DNA of 64,000 nucleotides from GCA-002733465 sp965230525 (GCA_965230525.1 OZ246008.1:1364001-1428000); one strand, 5' to 3'; shown: positions 43,023 to 54,100, numbered from the stretch's first letter. Numbers and translations are program-made. The notes: a model not told the origin generated them from the sequence alone.

Positions 43023-43439
43023 ATGAGTTCAGTGCTAGATATTCAAGGAACCCCTCAAACAAGAGAGTTTTATCTTGCTAAGCGGTTTTACGACAAACAA
43101 AAATTTCCCTATAACTTCAGCCGCAGTGGCGATTTTACAATCTTTGAGGCAAATCTCTTAGAGCGATTTGGTTCATTGTTTACCGCGTTACAGCAAGGGC
43201 TGGTGAGCAATCCTAATGACGATGACAAACACTTTCTTCAGGTAGTGCAAGGTCAAGTGCCAGCGGAATCTTTGGAAGAAAAAATTTGGATGAAATATCT
43301 ACGAATTAAGTCTCGCAGTCAAATCTGGTTGGTTGATCAAGAAAAAGTGCAAAGTTCACAGGTCTCTTCCGATAATGATGATTCCTACGATATCGACGAT
43401 GATAACGATTTTGACAATGATTTAGTTGATATCGAGTAG
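43023..43439 (+). CDS. maoP: Macrodomain Ori organisation protein MaoP (DUF413)
   Basis: MaoP helps keep DNA in the Ori macrodomain by acting with a site (maoS) near its own gene in E. coli. This 138-residue protein has the family core REFYLAKRFYDKQKFPYNFSRSGDFTIFEANLLERFG and ..EEKIWMKYLRIKSRSQIW. The C-terminus is longer than in E. coli and very acidic (DSYDIDDDNDFDNDLVDIE). It is divergent from hdfR, the same neighbour as in E. coli. GAGG precedes the ATG. A strong terminator follows. Confidence 0.88.
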   Translation: MSSVLDIQGTPQTREFYLAKRFYDKQKFPYNFSRSGDFTIFEANLLERFGSLFTALQQGLVSNPNDDDKHFLQVVQGQVPAESLEEKIWMKYLRIKSRSQIWLVDQEKVQSSQVSSDNDDSYDIDDDNDFDNDLVDIE

Positions 43440-43476
43440 TTAATCAAGCTTTGCCGCTCGAGGTTCTCCTTAGCGC

Positions 43477-43509
43477 AGCCCCTTGTGTTACTTGCATAAG
43501 GGGCTTTTT
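43477..43509 (+). terminator. Rho-independent terminator of maoP
   Basis: AGCCCCTT (43477-43484) pairs with AAGGGGCT (43498-43505), extended inward by three pairs, and is followed by TTTTTG. A classic strong terminator. Confidence 0.9.
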
Positions 43510-43712
43510 GTTTGGCAAATAAATTCCCGCCAAATCCGATAAATTCCGCAATGTTAACTGCAAACCGAGTCGTATTCACTTATGCTATCAAATCGACTGA
43601 TTGAACGCTCGCTTAAAATAAGGGTCTGATAGAATGGCTGTTTTAGAGCCGCTTTTGTAGGGCTGCAGGGTGTCAGTGAGCCTCGATTCCAATTATTGCA
43701 GGAGATATCTCG

Positions 43713-44210
43713 ATGAAAAAAGTACTCACATTGGTTGTTTTTTTGGGGTTGTTAAGTGCCTGTGCCTCGAACCGTCTTACCAGCGAAGAAAGAGAAAAGC
43801 TGTTTGCCGACTACTTAACAGAGATTAAAGCTGAGTCGCAAGATCGGATTCGCGCTTTTCGATTTTATGGTTGGCAAGAGTTGGGCCACCGGCATTTAAT
43901 CCTTTCTACCTCACCAAAGCGTAAATACTTTATTACCTTAAGAGGGCCTTGTTTCGAATTACCTTTTACCACAACCATTGGTATTCACCGCACGGATTCT
44001 TCATTAAATGCCAAATTTGATTCAATTTTTGTTCCGAGTATCCCTGAGCAGCGTTGTCATATTAAGACAATACACAAAATTACCGATGAGCAAGCGGATC
44101 AAATTGTAGCGCTTGAAAAACAAGCGACAAAAGAGAAAAAGTTAGAAATGCAAGGCAAAGAGCTGCAAGCGACTCAACAAAATCACTTGACGGAATCCAG
44201 CGAAAAATAG
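43713..44210 (+). CDS. DUF6491 lipoprotein
   Basis: A 165-residue lipoprotein: signal peptide with lipobox LSAC (Cys17), then a DUF6491-type domain with DRIRAFRFYGWQELGHRHLILSTSPKRKYFITLRGPCFELPF and AKFDSIFVPSIPEQRCHIKTIHKIT. Two Cys in the domain could form a disulfide. The last ~35 residues are a polar Gln/Lys/Glu-rich tail. No function is known for the family; it is often a single small gene of envelope proteins in marine gammaproteobacteria. AGGAGA lies before the ATG. Confidence 0.82.
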   Translation: MKKVLTLVVFLGLLSACASNRLTSEEREKLFADYLTEIKAESQDRIRAFRFYGWQELGHRHLILSTSPKRKYFITLRGPCFELPFTTTIGIHRTDSSLNAKFDSIFVPSIPEQRCHIKTIHKITDEQADQIVALEKQATKEKKLEMQGKELQATQQNHLTESSEK

Positions 44211-44214
44211 CCAA

Positions 44215-44233
44215 ATAAGGGCAACGCCCTTAT
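44215..44233 (+). terminator. Possible terminator after the DUF6491 gene
   Basis: ATAAGGGC / GCCCTTAT is a perfect 8-bp stem with an AAC loop, four bases after the stop. It is followed by CGTTC, not a T-run, so it may be rho-independent only weakly. Confidence 0.45.
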
Positions 44234-44405
44234 CGTTCAAGGCATTAACTTGGAAGCGGTTACTATTCAACGTCGCTATTTGCCGCCTTGGATAAGCGAT
44301 TAATGAGCCAGCGACTGTAAAACGTCTCGAAAAATCCTTTCACACCCATTTCACTAAAAATTCGTTAGAATAGTTAAACTCTAATTTCCCTGGCGGCTGC
44401 TTAGT

Positions 44406-45095
44406 TTGAAACAATTGTCAATTCTACTGGTTGAAGACAACCAAGATATAGCGACCCAGCTATGTGAGTACTTGCAAGAACTTGGTTGGGTGGTTGATTG
44501 GGCGAGCACTGGTCGACAAGGGGTTGCGCTGGCATTGGCCAATCCATTTGATGTGGTGTTGCTTGATCTTAACTTACCAGACATTGATGGGCTGGAAGTC
44601 TGCCGGAAGATAAAAGACCAGTCGCCAGTGTATTTGCCGGTGCTTATGCTAACGGCTCGAGATGCGATTGAAGATAAACAACTCGGGTTTGGTTTAGGGG
44701 CCGATGATTATGTCACCAAACCGTTTGAATTTAGAGAATTAAGCTTTAGATGCCAGGCTTTGGCTAGGCGAGCTCAGCTTCATCAAAGTAAGCGAATAGA
44801 GCTAGGTGATTTGGTTGTTGATCAAGGTGCTCATACTGCATCACGTGCCGGAATTTCATTAAAGCTAACCAACGTTGGATTCAAAATTTTGCATAGTCTC
44901 GCTCGCGCATATCCGCAAGCCGTTTCAAGGACTCAAGTGATCCACGCGGTGTGGGGAGACGAGCAACCGGATAGTGATGCCTTGCGATCGCATATCTATA
45001 GTCTACGAAACTCTTTGGATAAACCCTTTGAATTCGCAATGTTAAAAACTATAACAAATGTTGGCTATAAATTGGTGATTGATGATGAGGATTAA
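44406..45095 (+). CDS. OmpR/PhoB-family response regulator
   Basis: A 229-residue DNA-binding response regulator. The receiver (about 5-118) has acidic EDN, phospho-Asp D54 in VVLLDLNLPDIDG, Thr/Ser in VLMLTARD and Lys in YVTKPFEF. The winged helix (about 130-225) has TNVGFKILHSLARAYPQAVSRTQVIHAVWGDEQPDSDALRSHIYSLRNSLD. The only in-frame start is TTG at 44406 (a stop lies 24 bases upstream and there is no early ATG), with a weak site. It overlaps the sensor kinase gene by 11 bases. It groups near QseB/PmrA-like regulators by eye; the target is unknown. Confidence 0.92.
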   Translation: MKQLSILLVEDNQDIATQLCEYLQELGWVVDWASTGRQGVALALANPFDVVLLDLNLPDIDGLEVCRKIKDQSPVYLPVLMLTARDAIEDKQLGFGLGADDYVTKPFEFRELSFRCQALARRAQLHQSKRIELGDLVVDQGAHTASRAGISLKLTNVGFKILHSLARAYPQAVSRTQVIHAVWGDEQPDSDALRSHIYSLRNSLDKPFEFAMLKTITNVGYKLVIDDED

Positions 45096-46368
45096 GCGTT
45101 CAATTGAGCGTAAGGTATTTATCTCTTTGGGCGGCTTAACCTTGTTGGTTGCGTTATCTTTTTCATTGGTGAGTTTGCTGGCAGCTTTTTCGATTGAGGA
45201 TTCCATACTAGAGAAGATACTTGCCCATGAAGCCAATGTTTTGCTCGAGTCTTATCAGCAAGGCAATCTCCAGCCGACCGCACGATTAGAGTATATGACG
45301 TTTTACGCTGACTTGTCAGCGGCACCCAAAGATATTGTTGAAGCAAAACTAAAAAATCCACAAACCACGGAAGTTTTTTCTGACGCAAACCATCACTATC
45401 ATATTGTCGATCTAAAAACTCAAGGGCAGCAAATTGGTTGGCTAGTTGCGGATGTAACCAACTTTTTATCAGTGTCTAGCCACTCAAGTAATCTGTTGCC
45501 CATTGCGATTACTTTGCTGACCCTTGCAATTATGTTTTCGATTTGGCTTGCCTATCGAATTGCGTTACGGACCACCAAACCCATCTCTCATTTAGCTCGT
45601 GAATTGGAAAAGCAATCGAACCAAAATAGTCAGCTAGATATTTCGCAATTTAAAACCGGAGATGAAATTGAATATCTTGCTTCGACCATTGATTCGACGC
45701 TGCGGGCGTTGAATGCATCACTCAAACGTGAAAGTGACTTTAATCGCGATGTCAGTCATGAATTGCGTACCCCACTCACAGTGATTAACAATACCCTAAC
45801 GCTTTCTCAGCAACGCGAATTGCAACAAAGCGATCTCAAAAAGCTCACTAACAGTGCAAACAAAATTACTCGAATAGTTAAAACTTTGTTAGCTTTGGCT
45901 CGCTCGGAAACCCTGCCTCTCAAACACGTCAATTTGCGTGGGGTGCTCGAAGACAGTGTATTGCTCTATGAACAAAAGTTAGCAGAGAAAACTTTTGAAG
46001 TTCATGTAAAGGTTGCAGAGCAAGTGACAGTACTCGGCAATCCAGAACTAATGATGTTGCTCTTTAACAACCTAATCGAAAATGCGCTAAATTATGCCAG
46101 TGAAAACTCCTTAGAAATAGTATTAGAGAATAAGCAGCTCAGTTTCACTAATCGCGCAACAAGTCAGTTCGTTGTTAGCTCGGAGGCGATGACCCAGCCA
46201 AATATAAGGCAACCGGACAGTGCAGGAATAGGGCAGGGATTGTATTTAGTGAGCCGTATAGCGACTCGGCTTGGTTGGAAAATAACGTTACTCAATAAGG
46301 CTGGGCTCTATAAAGTAAATTTCGAGCTACCTGATGAACCTGGGCTTAATCAAGTTAACATTGAGTAA
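45085..46368 (+). CDS. Sensor histidine kinase of the adjacent response regulator
   Basis: A membrane sensor kinase of about 428 residues. Two membrane helices (about 12-34 and 139-160) enclose a ~100-residue periplasmic sensor; a HAMP-like region (RTTKPISHLARELEKQ) follows. The H-box is DVSHELRTPLTVI (His225), the N-box is NNLIENALNYA and the G-box is GIGQGLYLVSRIA. The D-box (LSFTNRAT) is degenerate. The ATG at 45085 overlaps the regulator's end by 11 bases (ATG at 45082 is an equal option), so the pair is co-translated. The ligand is unknown. Confidence 0.92.
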   Translation: MRIKRSIERKVFISLGGLTLLVALSFSLVSLLAAFSIEDSILEKILAHEANVLLESYQQGNLQPTARLEYMTFYADLSAAPKDIVEAKLKNPQTTEVFSDANHHYHIVDLKTQGQQIGWLVADVTNFLSVSSHSSNLLPIAITLLTLAIMFSIWLAYRIALRTTKPISHLARELEKQSNQNSQLDISQFKTGDEIEYLASTIDSTLRALNASLKRESDFNRDVSHELRTPLTVINNTLTLSQQRELQQSDLKKLTNSANKITRIVKTLLALARSETLPLKHVNLRGVLEDSVLLYEQKLAEKTFEVHVKVAEQVTVLGNPELMMLLFNNLIENALNYASENSLEIVLENKQLSFTNRATSQFVVSSEAMTQPNIRQPDSAGIGQGLYLVSRIATRLGWKITLLNKAGLYKVNFELPDEPGLNQVNIE

Positions 46369-46448
46369 GCCAAAACGTATCACTTATACCAATGCATTAG
46401 TTTTTTATTGCAAATGCAGTTTAGGTACTATGACTTTGTTGTTGCCGT

Positions 46449-47786
46449 TTAGTAGTTGAAATATAACTCGGTTAATTGTTCACTATTAATCCCAGTCTCG
46501 ATCATTTGATTTTTATGTAAACGGTTTAAATTAAGTAGCTCGTCGTCCACCGAGGTACAGGTGTTGTTGTCGTTAAGTTTTGATTTGACTGTTAATAGCA
46601 TGGCAGAAGATAAACGATCAACATACCAAATACCGCCGTTACTATCTTTTAAAATTGAGCCACTTGGCGAGTCGACAAAACTATCTCCTTCACAGTTCTC
46701 AGCTAAATAGTAGCGTTCTTTGATGGGTAGCCCTAGTTCGCCTTGGGAGTTCACTACAAGTTGATAACCTGTTTGAGTTTTTCCGGTGTATAGTTCGCCG
46801 CTGGCGTTGACAGGCCTTAACTCAGAAATAAGTTCGCCATTCTGATCAACCAATGCAGCGCCCTGATAAGGCTCATCATTATTAGTTGGTTCAGTCTGAG
46901 GTAGTTTAGCAAGAGATTCAAGACGCTGGTTTAAGCGAAGTATTTGTTGTTCAATTTCGAGTTGTTGGGCACTAGAACTACTTAATGACGCGAGTAATTG
47001 CTGATTTTTATCTTTCAGTTGCCACAATTGTGAGAACACCAGCAGCAATAAAAAACAACCAAATCCACCAAGACCTATGGCGACTTTTCGATAGAACTTT
47101 TTTGTCAGCTGCTCTTGCGCTTCAATAAACTCGTTATGTGATTGCATTCTGTGAAAAACAGCGTGCTCAAAGCTCTCCAACGTCTGGTGAAACTCTCTTT
47201 TTAGTTGTCGGGTTTGTAGTTTGGTATTGAGTTGAATTTCGTTGACATAATCTAACTTTGTCTTGTTCAAATAGGGCTCGGCTTTCTGAACCCAAAACGA
47301 TTGCCACACTGGCCCTTCTCGCCCAGCGGCAAGATCTTGAACAACATGATTGCCGCCAGAAGTCGGTGTAGTCGCAGTTGGAGGTGATGCGGGAGTCGGT
47401 CGAGTTTGCTCCACTTCGGGCGAGAGTAATCCAATTTTTGATAAAACCCGGGTCAAAACATTTTTTTCTAAGCCTTTAGGAAGTACCTCTATGGCACCGA
47501 GTTGTTTTGCTCGCTCTGCATAGATTTTGCCCTCTTTGGCGGTGTACATCAGAACCGGTATTTCTGTTAGGGAAGGTTTATCTTTTATAAGTTGAATCAA
47601 CTCTAAACCACTGATTCCCGGCATGGTGTGGTCAAGAAAGATAACATCCGGAATATGAGTTTGCAGGTACTGAAGCGCGTCTTCAGCAGAGTAGACAGAA
47701 AAACTCTCTATTTCCATTGATCCCAGCATATTGGCCATCACCTTGCAGGCGAGGCGAGAGTCATCAACTATTAGTGCCTTTTTCAT
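46449..47786 (-). CDS. CheY-like receiver fused to a membrane anchor and extracytoplasmic domain
   Basis: A 445-residue protein with an unusual layout. The N-terminal receiver (about 1-122) is complete: acidic DDS (8-10), phospho-Asp in DVIFLDHTMPG (about 52), Thr in MYTAKEG and Lys in EVLPKGLEK. A Pro/Thr-rich linker (about 125-150) and a helical region (about 165-230) lead to one membrane helix (about 236-254; VAIGLGGFGCFLLLLVFSQLW). Outside the membrane there is a coiled coil (Q/L-rich, about 260-295) and a ~140-residue beta-rich domain with two Cys. Topology: receiver in the cytoplasm, C-terminus in the periplasm. No DNA-binding or enzyme domain. Partner unknown. It begins divergent from the giant protein. 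Confidence 0.85.
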   Translation of the reverse strand: MKKALIVDDSRLACKVMANMLGSMEIESFSVYSAEDALQYLQTHIPDVIFLDHTMPGISGLELIQLIKDKPSLTEIPVLMYTAKEGKIYAERAKQLGAIEVLPKGLEKNVLTRVLSKIGLLSPEVEQTRPTPASPPTATTPTSGGNHVVQDLAAGREGPVWQSFWVQKAEPYLNKTKLDYVNEIQLNTKLQTRQLKREFHQTLESFEHAVFHRMQSHNEFIEAQEQLTKKFYRKVAIGLGGFGCFLLLLVFSQLWQLKDKNQQLLASLSSSSAQQLEIEQQILRLNQRLESLAKLPQTEPTNNDEPYQGAALVDQNGELISELRPVNASGELYTGKTQTGYQLVVNSQGELGLPIKERYYLAENCEGDSFVDSPSGSILKDSNGGIWYVDRLSSAMLLTVKSKLNDNNTCTSVDDELLNLNRLHKNQMIETGINSEQLTELYFNY

Positions 47787-48118
47787 ATTTTTGGCAACCC
47801 TTGTAATCTATCGACTAAATGCGACAAAACATCCAATTTAACTAACCATTATATATCAATGGTTTAAAGTTTTTGGGAGCAGATCACATCCTTCAACTTA
47901 TCAGTTGCTCGATTAATTTCATCAACGTGTGTTTCGGCCTATTAAAATGCAATCATAGGCTGAAATTTAATGGTTGCTTCTGAGATGCCGACGGTTTTCG
48001 CACCGAATTAAGGTTACATGTTCACAAAATACAAAAAAACATTGAATTTATGCTGCAAAAATTCAAATCTTTTATATACTTACGCTTTTTGTTTCAAATA
48101 ATTCTTAGGTAGCCACGT
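47787..48118. other. Divergent region between the receiver protein and the giant OmpA/TSP3 protein
   Basis: About 330 bases, with no convincing small gene. It holds an AT-rich promoter-like segment and an inverted repeat (48042-48080, listed separately) close to the giant gene. Confidence 0.5.
48042..48080 (+). promoter_or_regulatory. Candidate promoter and operator of the giant surface-protein gene
   Basis: TTGAATTT-N9-AAATTCAA (48042-48066) is a perfect 8-bp inverted repeat. It covers the -35 region of a TATACT -10 box (48075-48080). There is no good -35 hexamer, which suggests that a protein bound to the repeat controls this promoter. Start codon at 48119 follows an untranslated leader of about 30 bases. 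Confidence 0.4.
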
Positions 48119-51100
48119 ATGCGCAAAAGTTCGTTTATTCGCCGGGTCTCCGCGCCAATAATTGTGTTGTTTGTCTCGTTCCTCGCCAGTGCAGTTAAAG
48201 CGGAAGGAATTTATCAATTTGGCACGGCGTTAAATCAGCCACTCCGTTCAACAACCACAGTTTTCATTCATGTTCCTAACGCGGGTGATTTAATTCGAGT
48301 GCACCTTTGTGAGCGCGGCGACGATACGGCGACTGTCAACGCAGAAATATTTGATACTACTGTGGTTGCGGACCAATACACCGCTAATACTTCGCTTGCG
48401 AGTTTGTCTTCGGTTGGCGCCAACATTGATTGCGCCGATCCTATGACTAACCCATTACCAAGAACCCCAGCTATGGGTGATATCATGGAATTTGCGGTGC
48501 CTAGTGCTGGTGTCTACGCGATTCAATTGGAAAATGACAGTACTAATTATGATCGTTGGGACTTTTCTGTTGTTGACGGTGGATCGCCAAACGACCCAGT
48601 TGATGCAACTGCCGAAGTGGGTAACGTGTTTTCTTACCACTGGATATTTGACACCGACTCCTTTGATATCGCGGCTGGCGCAACTGGGCGAATGTTTATT
48701 CTTGTGCCTGGCGGATTTCCGAATACAAACTACGTATGGGCTTTAGATTTACAAGAATTTTCGGGTAATGTTTACGATATCTTGGCTAACGACTTAGGGC
48801 TTGATGCCCCACTTTCAGGAATTTCAGCGCCAGTTTCAGGTAATAGCGTTACCGATAAATACCCCGTATATTTAACTTACCCAACCGCAGCAAACCCATC
48901 ACCGGCACCAACCCAATTTCCAGCACTAACTGACACGTTAGTGTTTGTTGATGATGCCGGTAACGATGCAGTTATTTCACCCGATGGTGACGCCATAGAA
49001 GAAACCGGTAATTTTGAGTTCACGCCTGATGTGGATGGCACTTACGCGATTACTATTGATATAAACCGAGATGGTCAGTTTGGCGCTAATGACCGTCTTT
49101 TGCTCGGCCGGATGACCGCCAATATAAAGAGCGTGGTTAATTGGGATGGCACCGATGCGTCGGGTGATGTAGTGCCGAATGCGAGTTACCCGGTACGTTT
49201 AGAATTGCGAGTCGGTGAATATCACTTTATCGCCGAAGATGCTGAAACCAGTGGCGGTGGAACCAATGACGATGGCACCGGAGATGATGATGGTTTGACC
49301 ATACTTCAAGCGACGGATGCCTCGACAGTCGTGGGAACGCAGGTTTATTGGGATGATGAAACTTTGTTGGGTGGAAGTTCGAATTTACCCGACGGAGTTC
49401 TTTCGAGTACCGCTGTCACAGGCCCACATCGCCATACTTGGGGAAGCTTTAACCCAAGCGGAATAGGGGACAAGACATTTATTGATACCTATGTTTTTGG
49501 AAACTCCACCCAAGAAACCGTGACTGCTATCGTTGCCGCTGCTAATACGCCACCGACGATTGATGATGGCACTTTTAATGTGGATGAAAATAGTGCTAAT
49601 GGCACGGTTGTTGGAACACCAACCTTCAACGATCCGGATGGCGATTTCCTAGAGTTCACAATTACAGCCGGCAATACGGGTAACGTATTCGTAATCGACG
49701 AGTTAACAGGAGAAATTACCGTTAACGGCGCGCTTGATGAAGAGGCGACTGATCAATATGTTTTAACGGTTGAAGTCACCGACCAAGCATCAACTGACAC
49801 TGCGACCATTACCATTAATATTAACGATATTAATGATGCGCCAGTGGCTAACAATCAAACCGTTGCGGTGGTTGAAGATATTGCGCAACCAATCACCTTA
49901 ACTGCGACGGATCAGGATTTAGATACCCTTAGTTATACCGTTATCAGTGGGCCGAGCAATGGCGTGCTTTCTGGAACAGCGCCTAATTTAACTTACACGC
50001 CGAATGCGAATTACTTTGGTGCTGACTCTTTCACTTTTATTGCCAATGACGGTACCGTGGATTCCAACACGGCAACGATTACCATTAATGTCAGCGCGGT
50101 CAATGATGCGCCGGTGGCGGATTCACAAACTGTAGCTGTGGTGGAAGAAACACCAACCGCAATTACTTTGACGGCATCGGATGTTGAATCTTCTCCCTTG
50201 ACCTATACGGTTGTCAGTGGGCCAACCAATGGTGTGCTTTCGGGTACCGCGCCTAATTTGACTTACACTCCAAACACCAACTTTTTTGGCAACGATTCAT
50301 TTACCTTTGTTGCTAACGATGGCGCGCAAGATTCGAACACCGCCACCGTTACCTTGAATGTGAGCAATGTGAATGATATGCCTGTTGCAAGCGGACAAAC
50401 AGTGGCAGTGGTAGAAGATACGCCCTCGGCAATTACTTTAATTGCCACAGATGCCGACGCTGACCCGCTGACTTATAGCGTCACCAGTGGCCCTAGCAAC
50501 GGTGTACTTTCAGGTACAGCACCCAATTTAACCTACACGCCCAACGCGAATTATTTTGGTGCTGACTCCTTCACGTTTATTGCCAATGACGGCACTGTGG
50601 ACTCCAATACGGCAACGATTACCATTAATGTCAGCGCGGTCAATGATGCGCCGGTGGCGGACTCACAATCTTTAACCGGTGCTGAAAATGTCGCAATTAA
50701 TATCACCTTGACAGCGACTGACGATGATTCAGATCCTCTGACGTTTTCAATTGCTTCTAATCCAAGCAATGGAACACTTAGTGGTACTGGCGCGAATATT
50801 ACCTACACGCCAAATTCCGATTATGTTGGATCCGACAGTTTCACTTTTACCGCAAATGATGGCACGCAAAATTCTGCACCTGCGACCATTTCATTGACAT
50901 TATTGTTGGACACTGATGGCGATGGTAATCCTGATAGTAGCGACCCTGATAACGATGGTGATGGGATTCCAGATGATGTTGAGGGAAATGACGATGCTGA
51001 CGGCGATGGGATACCAAACAGTGAAGACCCTGATTCTGACGGCGATGGAATCGATGACAGTATCGAAGGTGACGTGGATACCGATGGTGATGGTACACCG

Positions 51101-54100
51101 GATTATTTAGATGAAGATTCAGATGGGGACGGGGTAGACGATTCCGAAGAAGGCACAGGTGATGTTGATGGCGACGGCACGCCGAACTATTTAGATGACA
51201 GTGCCGATGAAGACGGCGACGGCATCCCTGATATTGTTGAAGGTACTGGTGACTCTGATGGCGACGGGCTTGCTGATTACCTAGATGTTGATAGTGACAA
51301 TGACGGTATTTTAGATTCAGTAGAGTCTGGTGTATCAGGAAATGACCAAGATGGTGATGGTATCGACGATCGTTTTGATGTTGACCAAACTGGCGGAACC
51401 GATGCCAATGGTGATGGCATCGACGATGACATCATTGCAATCGATACCGATCAAGATGGCACCCCAGACTATCTAGATATTGATAGTGATGGCGATGGTA
51501 TTCCCGATGTGATTGAGTCTGTATTGCGCGAACAAGATACTGATGGCGATGGGCTGAATGACAATGTTGATGTTGACCAGACCGGCGGAGCTGATAGCGA
51601 CGGTGATGGAATTGATGATGCGTTCGATGCGTCAGTGACCGGAGGACTCGATACAGACGGTGATGGTGTCGATGATTTGCGCGATCCACAAAGCGGCCGA
51701 GACGGAGACAGCGTTCCTGATTATCTAGATCTTGATAGTGATAATGATGGGATCACCGATACCGCTGAGTCTGGAATTACCGGAAACGATACTGACGGCG
51801 ATGGAATCGATGATTCCTATGACGTCGATATAACCGGTGGCTTTGATATCAACAACGATGGAATCGACGATGATGGTTCGGTGGTTGACACTGATAGTGA
51901 CGGCGTACCGGATATGCATGATCTTGACAGCGATAACGATAGCCTGTTTGACACGGTAGAAGCTGGGGTAACTGATGACGACGAAAATGCGTTAAAAGAT
52001 GATGAAAACGTTCTAGTTGATGACCCGATTGATACTGATGGTGATGGTATCGCTGACTTTAGAGATGTTGATAGTGATGACGATGGCACTAACGATATTG
52101 ACGGTACCGATAACGCTGATCTCGATGGCAATGGCGATGGGGAGATAGACTCGACGGTTGATAATGACGGCGATGGCATTGATGATTCATTTGATTTAAT
52201 GCCCGATGTGCACGGAACTCGTCCAGCTGATCGCGATCAAGATGACGATGGTATTGCGGATATCACGGAAGGTACAGACAATACAGATGGTGATGCTGTA
52301 GCGGATTATCTTGATCGTGATAGTGATAACGATGGTTTATCTGACGCCTTTGAAACGGATCGTCCTGCACCGTCAGGTAATGACTCTGATTTAGATGGTT
52401 TGGATGATACCTACGATGTTGATAATACCGGTGGATTAGATGTCAACAACGACGGCGTTGATGATCTGTTTGTGGAAGTCGATACCGATGCTGATGGCGT
52501 TCCTGATTATCTTGATACTGACGCAGACAACGACGGCATAAGCGATAGTCAGGAGCAAGTACTGGTTGCGTTGTCGGGTGTCGATTCAGATAGTGATGGG
52601 ATCGATGATGCGGTAGATGTTGATGCGACTGGCGGTGTTGATGCCAACTCAGATGGAATTGATGATGCCACTCAAAACCAAGTTGATTTGGATAACGATG
52701 GTATCGCTAATTTCAGAGACCTTGATAGCGATGGTGACGGTATTTTAGATAGCGTTGAACGCACTCTCGATGTTGACGGTGATGGCATACCAAATTATTT
52801 AGATCTTGACTCTGATGGCGATGGCATTCCTGACTCAGAAGAGGGAATTGATGATGCCGATGGTGATGGACGACCAAACTATTTAGATCTTGATTCAGAC
52901 GCGGATGGCTTATTGGATGAAGAAGAAGGCTCAGATGATTCGGACGGCGACGGCCTACCTGATTATTTGGATCCCGATTCGGATAACGATGGAATTTTGG
53001 ATCAAGAAGAAGGTAACGAAGATACTGATGGTGACGGTGATAGCAATCACATTGATCCAGATTCAGATAACGATGGAATCAACGATGGAGATGAAAATGG
53101 TGACTTTAACAATGACGGCATTAACGACCGCTTGCAGGCCGCTGGTATGGTAGAAACAGGACTTACCGGTGCGGGCTCTAGCAACTTGCTAGTTGTCATC
53201 GCATTATTCGGATTGTTATTAGTCACACGAAGAAAGCAGCTTGCTACATTAGCCGTTGCTTTTGCTTCCCTCGTTTCATTGAGCGCTCAAGCAAACGAGC
53301 CCTGTGAATTTGGTGAAGCCTTTGGTAACGGTGAATGTTGGTACTTAGGTGGCGGTATTGGGGTATCTAAGTTAAGACCCGATCCTAATGGAACGGCGTG
53401 GCGAACATTTGATGATTCCGATACCGCGCTTAAACTCATTGCCGGTTTTCCGTTTAGCGAGCATCTGTTTGTTGAAGCTGCCTATGAAGATATGGGCGCT
53501 GCTAAAATGAACAATCTAAATCCAAGTATTAGCGAAACTCTAAATGTTGATTACCAAGCATTTGGCGCAAGTGTTGGTTATTGGTTAAAGGATCAAAAAG
53601 AAGAATGGAATGTTTATGCCAAAGCTGGCTTGTCATTTATGGACACAAAGCAGGGGCAGTATGTCGACCAAGACTATGGTACTCAACTAACCTTTGGCGC
53701 TGGAGTGCAGTGGCGATTTACCGATAACTGGTTTGCGAGACTCGATTTAACGTCTTACGACAAAGATGCGCGAGTGATTGGTTTAACATTAGCGAAATAT
53801 TTTGGCAGTTCGAGTAGCCGTCAACCTCAGTCTGTTAACAAGCCCACTCCAGCGGTTGAGCCACCGGCCGAAAAGACATTGCCGGTCGAAAAGCCTCAAC
53901 CGGTAGTAAACCCTGATTTGGATGGTGATGGTGTGCTTAATGAAAGCGATCGTTGTCCTGCAACACCTATCGGAACTCAAGTCAATGTCAATGGATGTCC
54001 GTTATTAGAAACCATCACATTGAGTGTTCAGTTTGATACTGCAAAATCGGTTGTTAAACAAGAGTTCTTAAATGAGATCAACGAAGTGGCAGAAAAAATA

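Noticed and set aside
50847..52179. Several antisense open frames in the TSP3 array, rich in His or Ser
   Set aside because: They are the reverse complement of repeated Asp/Gly codons (GAT, GAC, GGT, GGC), which naturally gives His/Ser/Ile-rich frames without stops.
49831..53110. Possible CRISPR array or non-coding satellite
   Set aside because: The repeats are in frame, protein-coding and explained by Ig-like and TSP3 domains; there are no short spaced palindromic repeats with unique spacers.
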